64,000 bases of DNA, taken from Pohlia nutans. Its lineage: Eukaryota; Streptophyta; Bryopsida; Bryales; Mniaceae. Every line of letters starts with the position of its first letter. Position 1 is the first letter of the stretch. Below, one piece after another: positions 23,440 through 34,012 of the stretch. The DNA is taken from contig CM040085.1 of the NCBI GenBank assembly GCA_022496805.1, positions 18,629,811 through 18,693,810 of the forward strand, given 5' to 3'. Position numbers and translations under genes: made by a program. Below the pieces are notes generated by a model. It made no database searches. It was not told the origin of the DNA and saw only the letters and a program-made list of their open reading frames with translations.

Positions 23440-25671
23440 TCAAGCTTCATCAAAATATTGCAACTCCTCAGTAACATTTTGCCCACTCAAATACAACTCT
23501 GGGTTAGAAAATAAATACCTAAATTTTGTAGAATTTTTCCACAAAGCCACAACCTCAATTAAAACAACATCAGCATTTTCTGTAGGACCTTCTAAGGCAA
23601 TACGAAGTAAACTATCAAGGTTCTTTGTTCCTAATTTATTTCTAAACTTATTTTTAATTTTGTTTTGAATAGAAAAAGCCCTTTCACATGTGGCGGTGCT
23701 TATACACTGGACTCTAGCAATTTCAGCCAACATCAACAAATTTTCATACTTCAATTGCAACGTAGGATTCCAAGTGATCATTCCCCATAGGTCTTTGAAA
23801 GTTTTGTCACACCATTCCGTTGTAGATTGAATCTTAAAAGCAAAGAACTCTTCTCTTACCTTTTGAGGTTTGATGAGAGGGGGCAAAATTTTACCTCTAA
23901 CATTTCTTTCTACACCATATTGCCCACAAAGAACCTCCATTTCTGCACAGCCCCATTGAGCCAATCCAACTTGCCTAGAAGGCGTATTAGTAGGGTTTAA
24001 AACCTTAAAAGTACTCACAATATCATTATCTTCAAACCTACACTCCAAAGCATGAATCACAGCCTCACTAAATTGTTTTTGGAAAAGTAAAGCTTCCTCT
24101 AAATCTCTACCTTGTGGATCCCTAATCATATCAATGCTAAGAAACCTACAGCCCCTGATTTGGGTTGCAAAACGTCTCATGTATCCTCCAAAGGGCCCAA
24201 ATTCAGGCAACACGTGGAAATTAGTGTCTTCATTGAATGTCACAGCATTCAAATCCGTATGCTCATCAAGAAATAACATTTTGATTTGGGTGATTTCAGT
24301 TTTGATTACAGATCCTACACTAGTAATATCCACAAATTTAGCTTGAAAAAGCTTAGAAAGCATAGCAAGGCAATGCAAAATATCAGCAAGAAAATGAAGA
24401 CAATACAACATTTTGAAATCTCTCAACTTTTCATACAAATCAGTAAATTCATTCTCATTTTTTCTCTTCCTAGGAGTATCTCTCAAATAAGTCAGCACAC
24501 TTTCAAGGCTATCACATAAGCTAGTTACTGCTTGCCATCTTGACAACCATCTTGTCTTAATAAAACGTTTCAAAACTTTTTTAGAATCAAACAAATCATC
24601 TTGAAGTTTTTGCAAACACACTTTCCTCTTACTAGACTTCTTAAAGTGTGCAGCCAAAGAATTCATCAAATCATCTACCTTAGAAGAAATTATATCACAT
24701 GGCTTTGTATTGGCAGCTTGCAAGGCTGCCAAATTCGTCCTATGTGCAACACAATGTACAGCAGTAAGAAATGGGTTAACTTCCTTCTTTAACCTAGCAG
24801 AAACTCCAGTGTTCTTTCCCACCATGGTAGATGCACCATCACTCTCAAAACCAACCAAATTATCTAAATTCAAATCCCATTCTTTTAAAGCACCAAGCAA
24901 AGCATTAAAAATTTCCTTAGAATCCTTTTTACCATCTTCAATATGAATTAGACCCAAGAAAACGGACACGGGTAAACCTTCCTCTACAAAACAAGCAAAT
25001 ACCACAATGTGCCCAGTAACACTCACATTAGTAGATTCATCTATCATAATGCCAAAAAACTTGGAATTTCTAACTCTATCTAAAATCTTTTTTTGCAAGA
25101 CTTTAGAAATGCAAAACAACATTTCAACACAAGTCTTCTCATCATGATATAATTTAGTGGGTATGTTTGCATTCACAGACACAAGCATCTCACACAAGGC
25201 AGGGAATTTACAATAACTTATGGTTTCCCTCCCCAAAAAGTAAGTTGTTTTGAAAAGAGACAAGACAGCTTCATCACAAGTTTTGTTACTTGCAGCCACC
25301 ATTTTTTCCATGGTTTTCTTACCCTTTTGATCAACCCACACATAATTCTTATGTTCTTCTGATTTACCATGATCTTGGAAAGCTGAAACTTTAACATTGA
25401 CGGATCCAGCCTTGGCAAAAACATTTCTACCTCCATGTTTTTTACAAACTTTGCAAAACACCCTTCCTTCCTCATAGTTAAAATCAATCCAATCAAACAT
25501 AGTATACCAATTGTCTTTCCAGTTTTCCCTTGCAATTTCCAATTTAGTTTTCTCATTTTTTGAGTTAGAGGCGTTAGACTTGGCACTTTGCAGAGAGAAT
25601 GACTCATCACTATCAACCTCTCTTCCAGCCCTAAACAGTGCAGCTTGCAAGGTTCTTTGTCTCTTAGCCAT
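23440..25671 (-). CDS. hAT-family transposase with N-terminal BED-like zinc finger
   Basis: One uninterrupted frame; the second in-frame Met (MAKRQRTLQAALF, 25671) is taken as start, giving 743 residues. The N-terminal third has a zinc finger CKVCKKHGG with a later HGKSEEH pair. The RNase-H-like core shows FGIMIDESTNVS and VGFESDGASTMVGKNTG, which fit the two catalytic Asp positions of hAT enzymes. The C-terminal hATC dimerisation part has CISTATCERAFSIQNKIKNK, with the ERAFS-type Glu region. The sequence resembles the hAT group that includes the ZNF862-like proteins. Being unbroken and inside recognisable terminal repeats with an intact target duplication, it looks like a young, possibly active element rather than a domesticated gene. 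Confidence 0.93.
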   Translation of the reverse strand: MAKRQRTLQAALFRAGREVDSDESFSLQSAKSNASNSKNEKTKLEIARENWKDNWYTMFDWIDFNYEEGRVFCKVCKKHGGRNVFAKAGSVNVKVSAFQDHGKSEEHKNYVWVDQKGKKTMEKMVAASNKTCDEAVLSLFKTTYFLGRETISYCKFPALCEMLVSVNANIPTKLYHDEKTCVEMLFCISKVLQKKILDRVRNSKFFGIMIDESTNVSVTGHIVVFACFVEEGLPVSVFLGLIHIEDGKKDSKEIFNALLGALKEWDLNLDNLVGFESDGASTMVGKNTGVSARLKKEVNPFLTAVHCVAHRTNLAALQAANTKPCDIISSKVDDLMNSLAAHFKKSSKRKVCLQKLQDDLFDSKKVLKRFIKTRWLSRWQAVTSLCDSLESVLTYLRDTPRKRKNENEFTDLYEKLRDFKMLYCLHFLADILHCLAMLSKLFQAKFVDITSVGSVIKTEITQIKMLFLDEHTDLNAVTFNEDTNFHVLPEFGPFGGYMRRFATQIRGCRFLSIDMIRDPQGRDLEEALLFQKQFSEAVIHALECRFEDNDIVSTFKVLNPTNTPSRQVGLAQWGCAEMEVLCGQYGVERNVRGKILPPLIKPQKVREEFFAFKIQSTTEWCDKTFKDLWGMITWNPTLQLKYENLLMLAEIARVQCISTATCERAFSIQNKIKNKFRNKLGTKNLDSLLRIALEGPTENADVVLIEVVALWKNSTKFRYLFSNPELYLSGQNVTEELQYFDEA

Positions 25672-26002
25672 AGAAATTTGACTAAGTAGCAAAAATGCAC
25701 AACAAAATCAACAAAACTCCAGAAAACCAAAGCCACACACTAAAACAAACACACAATAAGAATAAATACACACAAGCAAAACAACACCACTCAAAAAACG
25801 CAAAAGCACCCAATATAACCACAGTCACTCAATATATAAGTTTATGCACCAAATTAGCAAGGAAGGTGGGACTAGAGAGCATCTACAATACAGTTCAGCA
25901 GGCTTGAATTGCAAAGGCAGCAGCAGTAGTGTTTGGCGAGGTCCTAGCCCTCTAGAAATTGCAAAGGATCTGTTACATAAAATAACAAATAGAAACTTAG
26001 AA

Positions 26003-26030
26003 AACAACAACAACAACAACAACAACAACC
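26003..26030 (+). repeat. (AAC)n microsatellite
   Basis: A run of nine AAC triplets inside the 5' region of the hAT element, upstream of the transposase. Confidence 0.95.
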
Positions 26031-26036
26031 TGAGGA

Positions 26037-26190
26037 GGTGCGGATCAGAGGTGCGGATCGGAGCTGCGGATCGGAGCTGCTAGAGCTGCTGTTGCTGGAG
26101 CTCCAATTAGAGCTGCTGGAGCTGTGATGCGGATCGGAGCTGCTGGAGCTGCGTCGCTGCTGGAACTGGAGCTGCGTCGGAGGCGGAGGA
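26037..26190. repeat. GC-rich direct repeats in the hAT leader
   Basis: Short units such as GCGGATCGGAGCTGC and GCTGGAGCTG recur many times with variation. Low-complexity frames here are composition artefacts. It probably serves as leader or subterminal sequence of the hAT element. Confidence 0.75.
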
Positions 26191-26739
26191 GACAGCAAGG
26201 AGCGGCACATGAGACAACAAAGAGCGGCAGAGGAGAGAGCAAGGAGCAGCGGAGGGGGCAAGGAGCGGAGGAAACAGCACGAGCGAAGCGGCAAGAAACA
26301 ACAACGGCGACGAAGGAAAAATACACGAGCGAGCCAGGCCAGGGGAAGCGGGTGCCAAACCTTAATTCCAAGCCCTCATCCCTATCAACCGTAGGATCAA
26401 GATCTTCCGCCCTTTGCCAACATCCAACGGCCTGAATCCGACCAACGGACAAATGGCCAGATTTTCATCCGAGCAACGGAACACTGAATCTTCTATTTTC
26501 CGATTCCCGATCCTAGAACATGGGTAGAATTTCAATTTTCACTGCCTCTTCTAGTTAATTTCCTAACTTCTTCATTTTTCACCGGATTTGAAGCCTAGCT
26601 CCATTATTTTCAACCGGCTAATTTGTGATTTCAACCGGCTGACATGTAACTAGCCGCCGGATCTCCCCGTTCATTGTGTCAAGTAGATTGAGTTCTACCG
26701 ACGGTTTGCAGTTCAAGTCAGGGAAGGAAAATTTTATTT

Positions 26740-27090
26740 TTGAGCAAGTTCTTTTTCCTTCTTTTTCAAGGGAAAACAGTGACCATTCGTCAAGATCAAA
26801 AAAGGAACAAGGAAAAACAAGGTCAACCAGGGTCCCAGCTAAATTTCTTTGTGCAAGTTTGCAACAACCTCCTTGGCTTGGAAGAACACGATCTTTGTTG
26901 CTCACTGACTATTCCAAATGTGGTGACGAGCATAGAGAGATTATTGCCGTATAGTTCACCATTTGTTTGGTGTAAGAATAACGTGTATTTCCCGATGGTT
27001 ATCATGCTCTCAAATGATGCCGACTCTCACTTATCTGAGTTTCCAAAGGGAGCTAATATTTCTTTACCCTTAGAGTTATCCGTAAACTAA
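26740..27090 (+). pseudogene. Unrecognised coding-like stretch, cut by a MITE
   Basis: The frame from about 26767 encodes protein-like sequence (GSQLNFFVQVCNNLLGLEEH, PNVVTSIERLLPYSSPFVWC) without an ATG at its start. It ends with a stop supplied by the inverted repeat of the MITE at 27073. It lies directly right of the hAT insertion. It could be an exon of a host gene broken by both insertions. I do not recognise the family. Confidence 0.25.
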
Positions 27091-27428
27091 AGGGTTGAGT
27101 GGGCCTTAGTTTGACTAAAATTTGGAGAAACGAAAACTATTGAGAGAAGTTCTAAGAAATCAAAAGAATGGGTGAGTGGGGACGGTCTAGGTATATATAG
27201 CGAGAATCTATTGCCAGAAAAGGGGCTAGCAATGAGCTTCTTCATGTGTGAAGGTGAATAATAAAAACTTGGGTGAGAAGTTTTTTAGCACCGATTTTGG
27301 TGCTTTCAAAGTTTGCATCCACAGTTTTTTTTTAGTGCCCGACACATGTTCTTTTTTGAGGATTAATGTCACTATTCACTCAAACTATGGTCCACTCACC
27401 CACTTTTGAGGGACTTTACGGATAACTC
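27073..27428. mobile_element. TA-flanked MITE (family E), uninterrupted copy
   Basis: This 356-bp copy with ends GAGTTATCCGTAAA and TTTACGGATAACTC is nearly identical to the split copy at 18148-20114. It preserves the empty target of the Tc1/mariner insertion. Confidence 0.92.
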
Positions 27429-27628
27429 TCTTGTAATACAACACTGACCTTCACAGCCAAATAAAAAAATAAAAAAATAGTATTAGTACAGAACTCGGTA
27501 CAGAATCCTGACTCAGGTCCTATGTGCCGACTGAGGTTCTTTGTACTGTACAGCAGCTTCGGCTATTTATGGGCAACAAGCAGGAGAATGACCCTGGTCA
27601 AAATAATGCTTTAAGTTAATGCGATTCT

Positions 27629-27762
27629 TCTTCTTTTTTTGACACAAATTGAACGGATTCAATTGCAAGAAGTAAAAGTACAAAGCCACCACGACAAAAG
27701 CCACGGGGCGAGAAAGAAAAGAAGCTAACTAGTGAAGTTTAAAGGGTTGTAGGCCACCCAAG
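27629..27762 (-). mobile_element. Short retroposon-like insertion with 17-bp target duplication
   Basis: The 134-bp segment is bounded by the direct repeat TAAGTTAATGCGATTCT (27612-27628 and 27763-27779). Its left side is a T/C-rich tract (TTCTTCTTTTTTT), which is an A-rich tail on the minus strand. Long duplication plus A-rich tail fits a SINE or 5'-truncated LINE inserted on the minus strand; no coding sequence is visible. Confidence 0.65.
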
Positions 27763-28451
27763 TAAGTTAATGCGATTCTCACAGTACTTCCTGGGAGTCG
27801 GGGACAATTTGGAGCGCCGCTGTCTACGGGAAATAAATTATATGGTAAGCCATAATTGGGAGAGCCAAAGCAGGTTGCAAGCTTCTGATTATAGTCTGTC
27901 TGTACTGCTCGTGCCCAGCACTTGGACCAAAAGGCGCCTTTACTGTGGGTAATAATGGAATATTTTGGTGTAGTATTGATCGACATGCTTCAGTTCAAAA
28001 GATGGAATAAATAACCAGTGCCAGGAGACGAGGCATAACCCTCTCCCCGAAACTAAATCAAGGAACCTTGTCAAAATTTGAAAATCTACAGCTCTCTGAA
28101 AGCGTGTGGAGGAGGGCCTATGACTCCTCTTTTCCAAGTCATATGGTGATGACAGCGACATGAGGGAGTTATGTTATGTATAGTAGTGTGCTACCTAGGG
28201 TAGGAGTTATGTCTGTTGTTGGGGGGTAATGCTCAGACGTGAAGATCGTGCAGTTTCATGCATCATTGACGAATTGCACACCAGGTCTTCGAGTATGCAC
28301 GATCAGTGGTTAAGAGTCTGATCCAAATCACTGCTAGACATTTGATTTTATGGCCAGATCTTCGTAGTTTGGAGTAGATCTTTCTACTCCAGCAATATGA
28401 TCATTCTAACATCAAAAGCATTAGTGAAGGATTTGAGTTTGCGCTAGAAAG

Positions 28452-30107
28452 ATGCAGCACAGGCAGCTGGGGTCGTTACCCAGCTTCAAACACGAAACAG
28501 CGAGCCCCCGTAGTTCTAGTAATTATTCTCGGTTGACAAAGATTTGGGAAGCCGGGCGGAGCGGAAAGATTGCCTGTGGGAATGGAATGAAATGGTCGTT
28601 CGTGCTGCTGAACGTCCTGTGGTTCTCGTTCCTGGTGCTTCACATTCGGATCGTGACGAGCAATGACGCGCCCGCGTCCGGCGTGATGTCGCTGGGGCAG
28701 CAGAGCGCATGGCTGAAGCGATCCAACACCTGCGCGAAGCTGAACGTGCGTGACGAGCGCTGGGCGGGGGACTTGCGGGAATTCGAAGGCGCGTGGAACC
28801 GGCTGTGCTTCGGTCCCGTGCCGCAGCGCCTGCGCATCGGCGCGTTCGTGAAGACATGGCCCATGGACAGCAAGCCCGGCGGGATGGAGCGCCACGCCAG
28901 CACGCTGTACCGCGACCTCGCGCGCCGCGGCCACGACGTGCACGTCTTCACCACGATACCCAACGGGGAGAATATCACAGACCACGTTCCGCATCCGAAA
29001 CTGCACATTCATATTGTCCCCTCAAAATCCCACTCTGCTGAGGAGAGTTACTGGCAGACGTTTCTCGCATTGAACGCGTCCTCCCCTTTTGATCTTGTGC
29101 ACACTGAGAGCATCTCGCTCGCGCCCCGGAAAGCCACCCTCGGAGTCTCCCCCACGGCCGTTACGTGGCACGGCATCGCTGCTGAATGCATCCACAGCGA
29201 CATCGCCATGGAACGCCACCGCAACCCCGACGAGCCCCGCAACGAGGAGCTCCAGCGCAACTTATTCGGGCGGCTGGCCAAGATTGTACAGGAGACGAAG
29301 ACCTTCGAAAGCTATGGGCACCACGTCGCGATCAGTGATTACGTTGCTGATGTGATGAGGACGATCTACGAGCTGCCAGTTGAGAGGGTACACACGATTT
29401 TCAACGGCGTTGACGATGCGTTTCATCCGAACTCAAAGCAAGGCGCCGCGTTTCGAGTGAAGTATGGCGTGCCTGCTGATGCGCTGGTGTTTGGCGTTGC
29501 AGGGCGGCTCGTGAAAGACAAAGGCCATCCGCTTCTTTTCGATGCTTTCGTGAAGATACTGGAAACGCACAGCAATGTGTACCTGATGGTTGCGGGGAGC
29601 GGGCCGTGGTTGAGCCGGCTCGCGCCCGGGAAGCCCAACGTTGTGCCTGTGGGTCCGTTATCGCCGGAGGAACTCAATGGTTTTTACAACGCGCTGGACG
29701 CATTCCTGAACCCGACGCTGCGGTCGCAGGGTCTGGACACGACGCTCATCGAGGCGCTCCAGTGCGGGAAGGCGCTCATGGCGACGCGGTTCGCGAGCAT
29801 CACGTGGAGCGTGATCCTGAGCAAAGAGTTTGGCTCCACGTTTGCGCCCAATGTGGGCGCCATCACCGCGGCGTTGGAAGAGGCCATTCGCGGCGGCAGG
29901 GCGAAGCTGGCGTTGGGCGCGGACACGCGCGTGGCGTACGCGCGCATGATGTTCACGGCCGCGAAGATGGGTGCAGCGTATGAGCGCTTGTTCCTGTGCT
30001 TGCATGACGACGCGTATTGCGCATATCCGTTGCCGACTGATATTCACTGTTACGATCATAGTGAGGCCCTGATGAAAAATCCTCCTAAACCTGGGCGTGT
30101 TTGGTAG
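28452..30107 (+). CDS. GT4-family glycosyltransferase, type II membrane protein
   Basis: This single-exon gene of 551 residues has a short basic cytosolic tail and one membrane segment at about 48-66 (VLLNVLWFSFLVLHIRIV), typical of a Golgi type II anchor. The lumenal part is a GT-B fold. The N-terminal domain carries GGMERHASTLYRDLARRGHD (143-162). The donor-binding domain carries VFGVAGRLVKDKGHPLLFDA (346-365) and the nucleotide-sugar motif GLDTTLIEALQCGKA (427-441) with the conserved Glu. It resembles the Arabidopsis At3g10630-type group of GT4 proteins; the substrate is unknown. GC content is high, as for a real exon. Its 3' end has been duplicated in tandem just downstream. Confidence 0.9.
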   Translation: MQHRQLGSLPSFKHETASPRSSSNYSRLTKIWEAGRSGKIACGNGMKWSFVLLNVLWFSFLVLHIRIVTSNDAPASGVMSLGQQSAWLKRSNTCAKLNVRDERWAGDLREFEGAWNRLCFGPVPQRLRIGAFVKTWPMDSKPGGMERHASTLYRDLARRGHDVHVFTTIPNGENITDHVPHPKLHIHIVPSKSHSAEESYWQTFLALNASSPFDLVHTESISLAPRKATLGVSPTAVTWHGIAAECIHSDIAMERHRNPDEPRNEELQRNLFGRLAKIVQETKTFESYGHHVAISDYVADVMRTIYELPVERVHTIFNGVDDAFHPNSKQGAAFRVKYGVPADALVFGVAGRLVKDKGHPLLFDAFVKILETHSNVYLMVAGSGPWLSRLAPGKPNVVPVGPLSPEELNGFYNALDAFLNPTLRSQGLDTTLIEALQCGKALMATRFASITWSVILSKEFGSTFAPNVGAITAALEEAIRGGRAKLALGADTRVAYARMMFTAAKMGAAYERLFLCLHDDAYCAYPLPTDIHCYDHSEALMKNPPKPGRVW

Positions 30108-30277
30108 ATCAGAGACGCCGCGAAGATGGGGGCGCGGCGTGTGAGCGCTTGTTCCTATGCTTGCGTGAAGACGCGTATTGTGCGTATCCATTGCCGACTG
30201 ATCAGTGTTACGATCATAGTGAGGCCCTGGTGAAAAATTCTCCTTCACTTGGAAGTGTTTGGTAGATCAGAGACGCC
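29961..30277 (+). repeat. Tandem duplication of the glycosyltransferase 3' end (period 159)
   Basis: Bases 29961-30119 (last roughly 49 codons plus the stop) recur at 30120-30277 with substitutions, including the sequence for CYDHSEAL and a second TTTGGTAG stop. The second copy is out of the gene and cannot be translated as part of it. Confidence 0.88.
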
Positions 30278-30339
30278 ATTGAAGATGAAGTTCTTTGTAC
30301 TCGCGCAGGGCCCGAGGTAGTACAATTTTTCTGCATTTG

Positions 30340-30625
30340 TTTTACACTCTACTAACAACTGACCATTGACTTCTTTTGTTCAGGATGGCAACGTTGCCAC
30401 CTGTTACAGAATGGTGGCGTAATGAGAGAGATTAGTGAAGAATTCCTCAAGCTAGAGGATGCTATTCATGCATTTTGACTCGTGATTTTTGAGAGATAGT
30501 ACAGATCGTAGCACACTTTTAACACTCTACTAACAACTAACCCTTGGTTTCTTTTGTTCAGGATGGCAACATTGCCACCTGCTGTAGAATGGTGGCGTAG
30601 TGAGAGATTGGTAAAGAATTCCTCC
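30340..30625 (+). repeat. Tandem duplication downstream of the glycosyltransferase (period about 176)
   Basis: TCTTTTGTTCAGGATGGCAA, CCACCTG, AGAATGGTGGCGTA and AAGAATTCCTC occur in the same order at 30340-30452 and at 30516-30625. It is probably 3' UTR or old exon sequence duplicated after the gene; function is unknown. Confidence 0.75.
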
Positions 30626-31015
30626 ACTTGTTGAGGTGGAGGATACTCGTTGTGTCACTTTTGATTTTTGAGGTAGATGTATAGAGCTGTTGATCCAAGG
30701 GCCAAATCCGTGAAGATCAAATTTTTATCACTTACGCAATCCTTCAAGGTGGAAGATTGTAGACCATATCATCATTTCCCCATGTTTTGGTCGGTTTCCC
30801 TTTCGACAATGTCCTGGGAGTGTGCAAAATGCAAAGTCATGTTTACACCACTTGCTAACCATGTGCATGAAAATAGGAGACCTAATCGTTTTAATATCCT
30901 CTACCTTAGATGTGCTTCCATTCCATGTTTTGCATAAATTTTCTTGTAAGGATACTTCACCCATTCTCTACTCAGAGGTGACTACCAGCTAATATAAGAG
31001 GTATGAATTTGTATT

Positions 31016-31124
31016 CACTAGTAGAAAAGGTGGCGCTCTCCAGTGAGATGTCCAGGAAAAATCACTGTGCATGTGTGGAATTGGGCACCACTTGCCTGGA
31101 GAGCGCCACCTTTTTCTACTAGTG
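31016..31124. mobile_element. 109-bp CACTA-type MITE
   Basis: Inverted ends of nearly 30 bp start CACTAGTAGAAAAGGTGGCG (left) and CACTAGTAGAAAAAGGTGGC (right, reversed). The flanks are the 3-bp direct repeat ATT (31013-31015, 31125-31127). CACTA ends plus a 3-bp duplication define the CACTA superfamily. It is almost all terminal repeat. Confidence 0.9.
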
Positions 31125-31964
31125 ATTTCAGTTAATTGAATGTCCTGATGTTACGTAAATGCAAATGCAGTATTTCAGGAATGGGCACAAGCTTTCATGG
31201 CAAGGTACAAGTCAATCAGTGCATATCATTCCAGCATAGTACTGGGGGCTAGAAGTTTAATATTTCATTATTGTACTAGAGCAGTTTGACTTGTGACCAA
31301 TTTGATTCGAGTTGCTTATTTCAAGAGCTTTATATTTTGGCAATTCTAACTGTAAGTAGAGTCTACACTCGTTTACACAATGTCCTCACTGTAGAGGCCT
31401 TCTGGCTATTCAACAAGGAGTTCATAGATGACACATTCAATCTCCACTACAAAGAAACAAATGTATGCCATACATCGTCATTTGATTGGAGACGAATAAC
31501 AACATCGGAAAGGCTTCAAGAAGTGTATTCAGAACACTTTTGAGGTTTATGAGTTTATATGCCCTAATAAAAATACAACTCAGAAGGAAAAAAAACACCC
31601 TCAACTAGCTCCATCTTACAATTTCCCACCTAGCAACATCTCAAAGTGGTAGCCATCCCCACTCCAGTACCACTCCTCTGCTTTACTGTGCACCAAATAC
31701 GTACTAATATGCAGCTGTGAAAACTACTTATTTCGCCTCAAGTCAAAACTCACCACCACGACACACCTTTCTACGAAACTCATTCCATCTCCAGATGTTG
31801 CAACTAGACCTCTCTTACATAAGAGCTGGTCAACTACTACTGTACTATACATATAAGTGCACACCTTCAAAGTTCGGTTACATCACTGATTGAGTTGCCG
31901 CCTTTTCTTTTTGCAGGAGTCATTGGAACTTGTAAATCTTTTTGTGGTCAACCTCGAAATGCTG

Positions 31965-34012
31965 TTATGCCAGAGCCATCTCAATCACAAGGAAGTGCGC
32001 ACCCGCATCCTTATTAGCCTTGAACTGCAGTGGTAAATCTTCAGCAGTTCCCGCTTTTATCTGCCCCACATAACCAAACATATGTGCAATGAGATGGTAA
32101 TCATAGAAATAGAGGGAGATCCACTCACTAGTGTAAAGTCCAATGACTTTCCTCACCTTCAATACTAGTGCACAATCTAAAGACTTACCAGTATAAAGCC
32201 CAGCGACTTTCCTCTTCTTAATTATTAGTGGAGAATCCAATGATTCATATAAAGTCACTTATTTTCTTTAGAGAATGCAAAATACATGAGGTGTAGGTTA
32301 TTCTGCAAATCAATGCCATCGTCTAACCCCTAAAGGACCAATAAGCCCGAATTAGACCTCACGTTGTTTTAGCAGTTTTGAGGAGGTCCTATCAATGTGA
32401 ACTTCCTTATTTGTTCTTTTAACCACTACATGCAATGTTCTTCACTGATCCGGTGATGTAAAAGTTAGTCTCATCTGAATTAAAATTTTCACAATATGAT
32501 CGATTGAATTTGTCATTCTGAAACCATATATCTTTGGTCCTTCAGGGGCTAATATTCTGTACAAATATGGGATCTCTACGTTGTCAGGGCAACTACTAGC
32601 AACATTATGAGATCAACATCGTATGAATTCACATGGCAGAAGAATGTATTTATCATTCTGAAATCACATACTGACCTCCACAGCATCACGAGTGTCCAGA
32701 TGCACCAAGTCACTCACGGACAGTTTACCCTCGATGCACACCACATAAGCTTGGCGTTTCTTGGCAAGAACGAAGGCTTGTTCCACACCAGGATCAGCCT
32801 CCGAAACAAACATATTGCAATCTTGATGAATGGGGATGACTCCCTCGCCAAGATCCTTCTGGCTCTCGTATCTCTTGAAATCTGTCAACACGTGCTGAAT
32901 CTTGTTGTGTCGGTCTTCTTTCCTAGCAACCCAAGTCGTGATGCACATGGTCTCATTAGCGTGTCAATCTCAATGGAAAAATGAACAACAAGAAAAGCAA
33001 AAGACTGTACTCACTTGAATACACGTGAACCGTAGTTGGGCTTGAGTCCAGATCTCTCGGGCTTGATCCAGATTTGTAAGAAGCGCAACCTGGCAGGGCC
33101 AAAGCGTCAAATTCATTTCCACGGTGGTATCTAGAATATTACATAATTTGCAGACAGTTAAGTAATATCAAATTGAAGGGATCGATAGCATACAACGCAT
33201 CATCGTTGTTCATCTCTGAATGCCGAATTCCTGTCCCCGCACTCATGTACTGAACTGAGCCACGACCCAAAGTCTCGGACGTTCCAATGCTGGCTCGCAA
33301 CAAAATTAAAAGTTAGATTCTATTGTGAGTCAGTCACAACAAAAAGATATTGAATGCATGCATTGTGAGAAAAAAACTCATTCAAAATCTCAACCTAAAT
33401 GCACACATGATTCAAAATCTCATCGTAACTATTGGTATTTCTCACCTGTCTTTGTGCGTCAGTTTTCCATCCACAATATACGTGAAGATTTCCATGTCAC
33501 GGTGGGAATGAGTACCAAATCCTGCCTTCGGCTGCGAGTCCACCAACAAGACATGTCAGCACATTTCTTAACAATCACCTGAAGTTCATGACAATAAAAC
33601 TCAAAAAAATTCACACGGGCCGATTGCCGAGCATACCTTGACAAGGTCGTCGTTCAAAACGCGCAACACTCCAAAATCTTGGTTGGCGGGGTTATAGTAC
33701 TCTGCAAAGCTGCAATCGCAGAGGAAGAACGCAATTTATCAAACTTCGAATTCAAAAATTCAAAAAATTCAAACCGATCTCAAAAAACCACTCAAGCATG
33801 TCAGTGGCGTTACCTAAAATGAAAGCGGCTCTCCAACCACCATGTGGGAGTGGAAACGTGCAAGCTCTTCGCCGGAATGTGCCGCATCGCCCTAAAAAAT
33901 TCGAGGGGTTAGAAAATCAAAGATTCGAGTACGCCATCAACCCAACCAAGAATGGATCTCGAGAAGAAACAAACAAACATCGATCTTACTGCGAAGGATG
34001 AAGGACAATCAT
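31965..34012 (-). CDS. Pirin-family cupin protein
   Basis: Eight exons from right to left: 33990-34012, 33814-33891, 33637-33709, 33446-33531, 33197-33289, 33015-33089, 32676-32922, 31965-32060. They join in frame (771 nt, 256 residues), close to the usual 230-290 of bacterial YhhW and plant pirins. The N-terminal cupin has [20 protein letters not shown], the metal-binding pair in [10 protein letters not shown] (His66, His68), and the second set in [13 protein letters not shown] (His110, Glu112). This is the complete Fe-ligand set of pirins. The C-terminal cupin follows with [14 protein letters not shown] and ends [11 protein letters not shown]. Family members act as iron-dependent quercetinase-type enzymes or as redox-sensing regulators; which applies here cannot be told. 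The start in the tiny first exon is less certain than the rest. The intron before the last exon contains a TTAA-family MITE. Confidence 0.92.
32327..32549. mobile_element. TTAA-family MITE, group A
   Basis: Ends are CCCCTAAAGGACCAATAAGC and TTTGGTCCTTCAGGGG, with flanks CTAA on both sides (mutated TTAA). The family core GTTTTGAGGAGGTCC is present. It lies in the last intron of the pirin gene. Confidence 0.82.

Larger units (their letters stand above)
22887..26676 (-). mobile_element. Complete hAT transposon, 3790 bp, with 8-bp target duplication
   Basis: The element is bounded by the direct repeat TGTCAAGT (22879-22886 and 26677-26684), the 8-bp duplication expected of hAT elements. Imperfect terminal inverted repeats are CAGCTATCGGGGAGA (left) and, reversed from the right, CAATGAACGGGGAGA. 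Both subterminal regions carry repeated AACCGG/AGCCGG motifs, likely transposase binding sites. The single transposase gene lies on the minus strand. Confidence 0.9.

Noticed and set aside
25944..26452. Ser/Ala/Gln-rich frames on both strands
   Set aside because: They arise from GC-rich direct repeats and the AAC microsatellite in the hAT leader, with low-complexity translation and no domain.
28476..29012. 178-codon minus-strand frame and other frames over the glycosyltransferase
   Set aside because: Shadows of the high-GC glycosyltransferase gene, whose motifs are on the plus strand.
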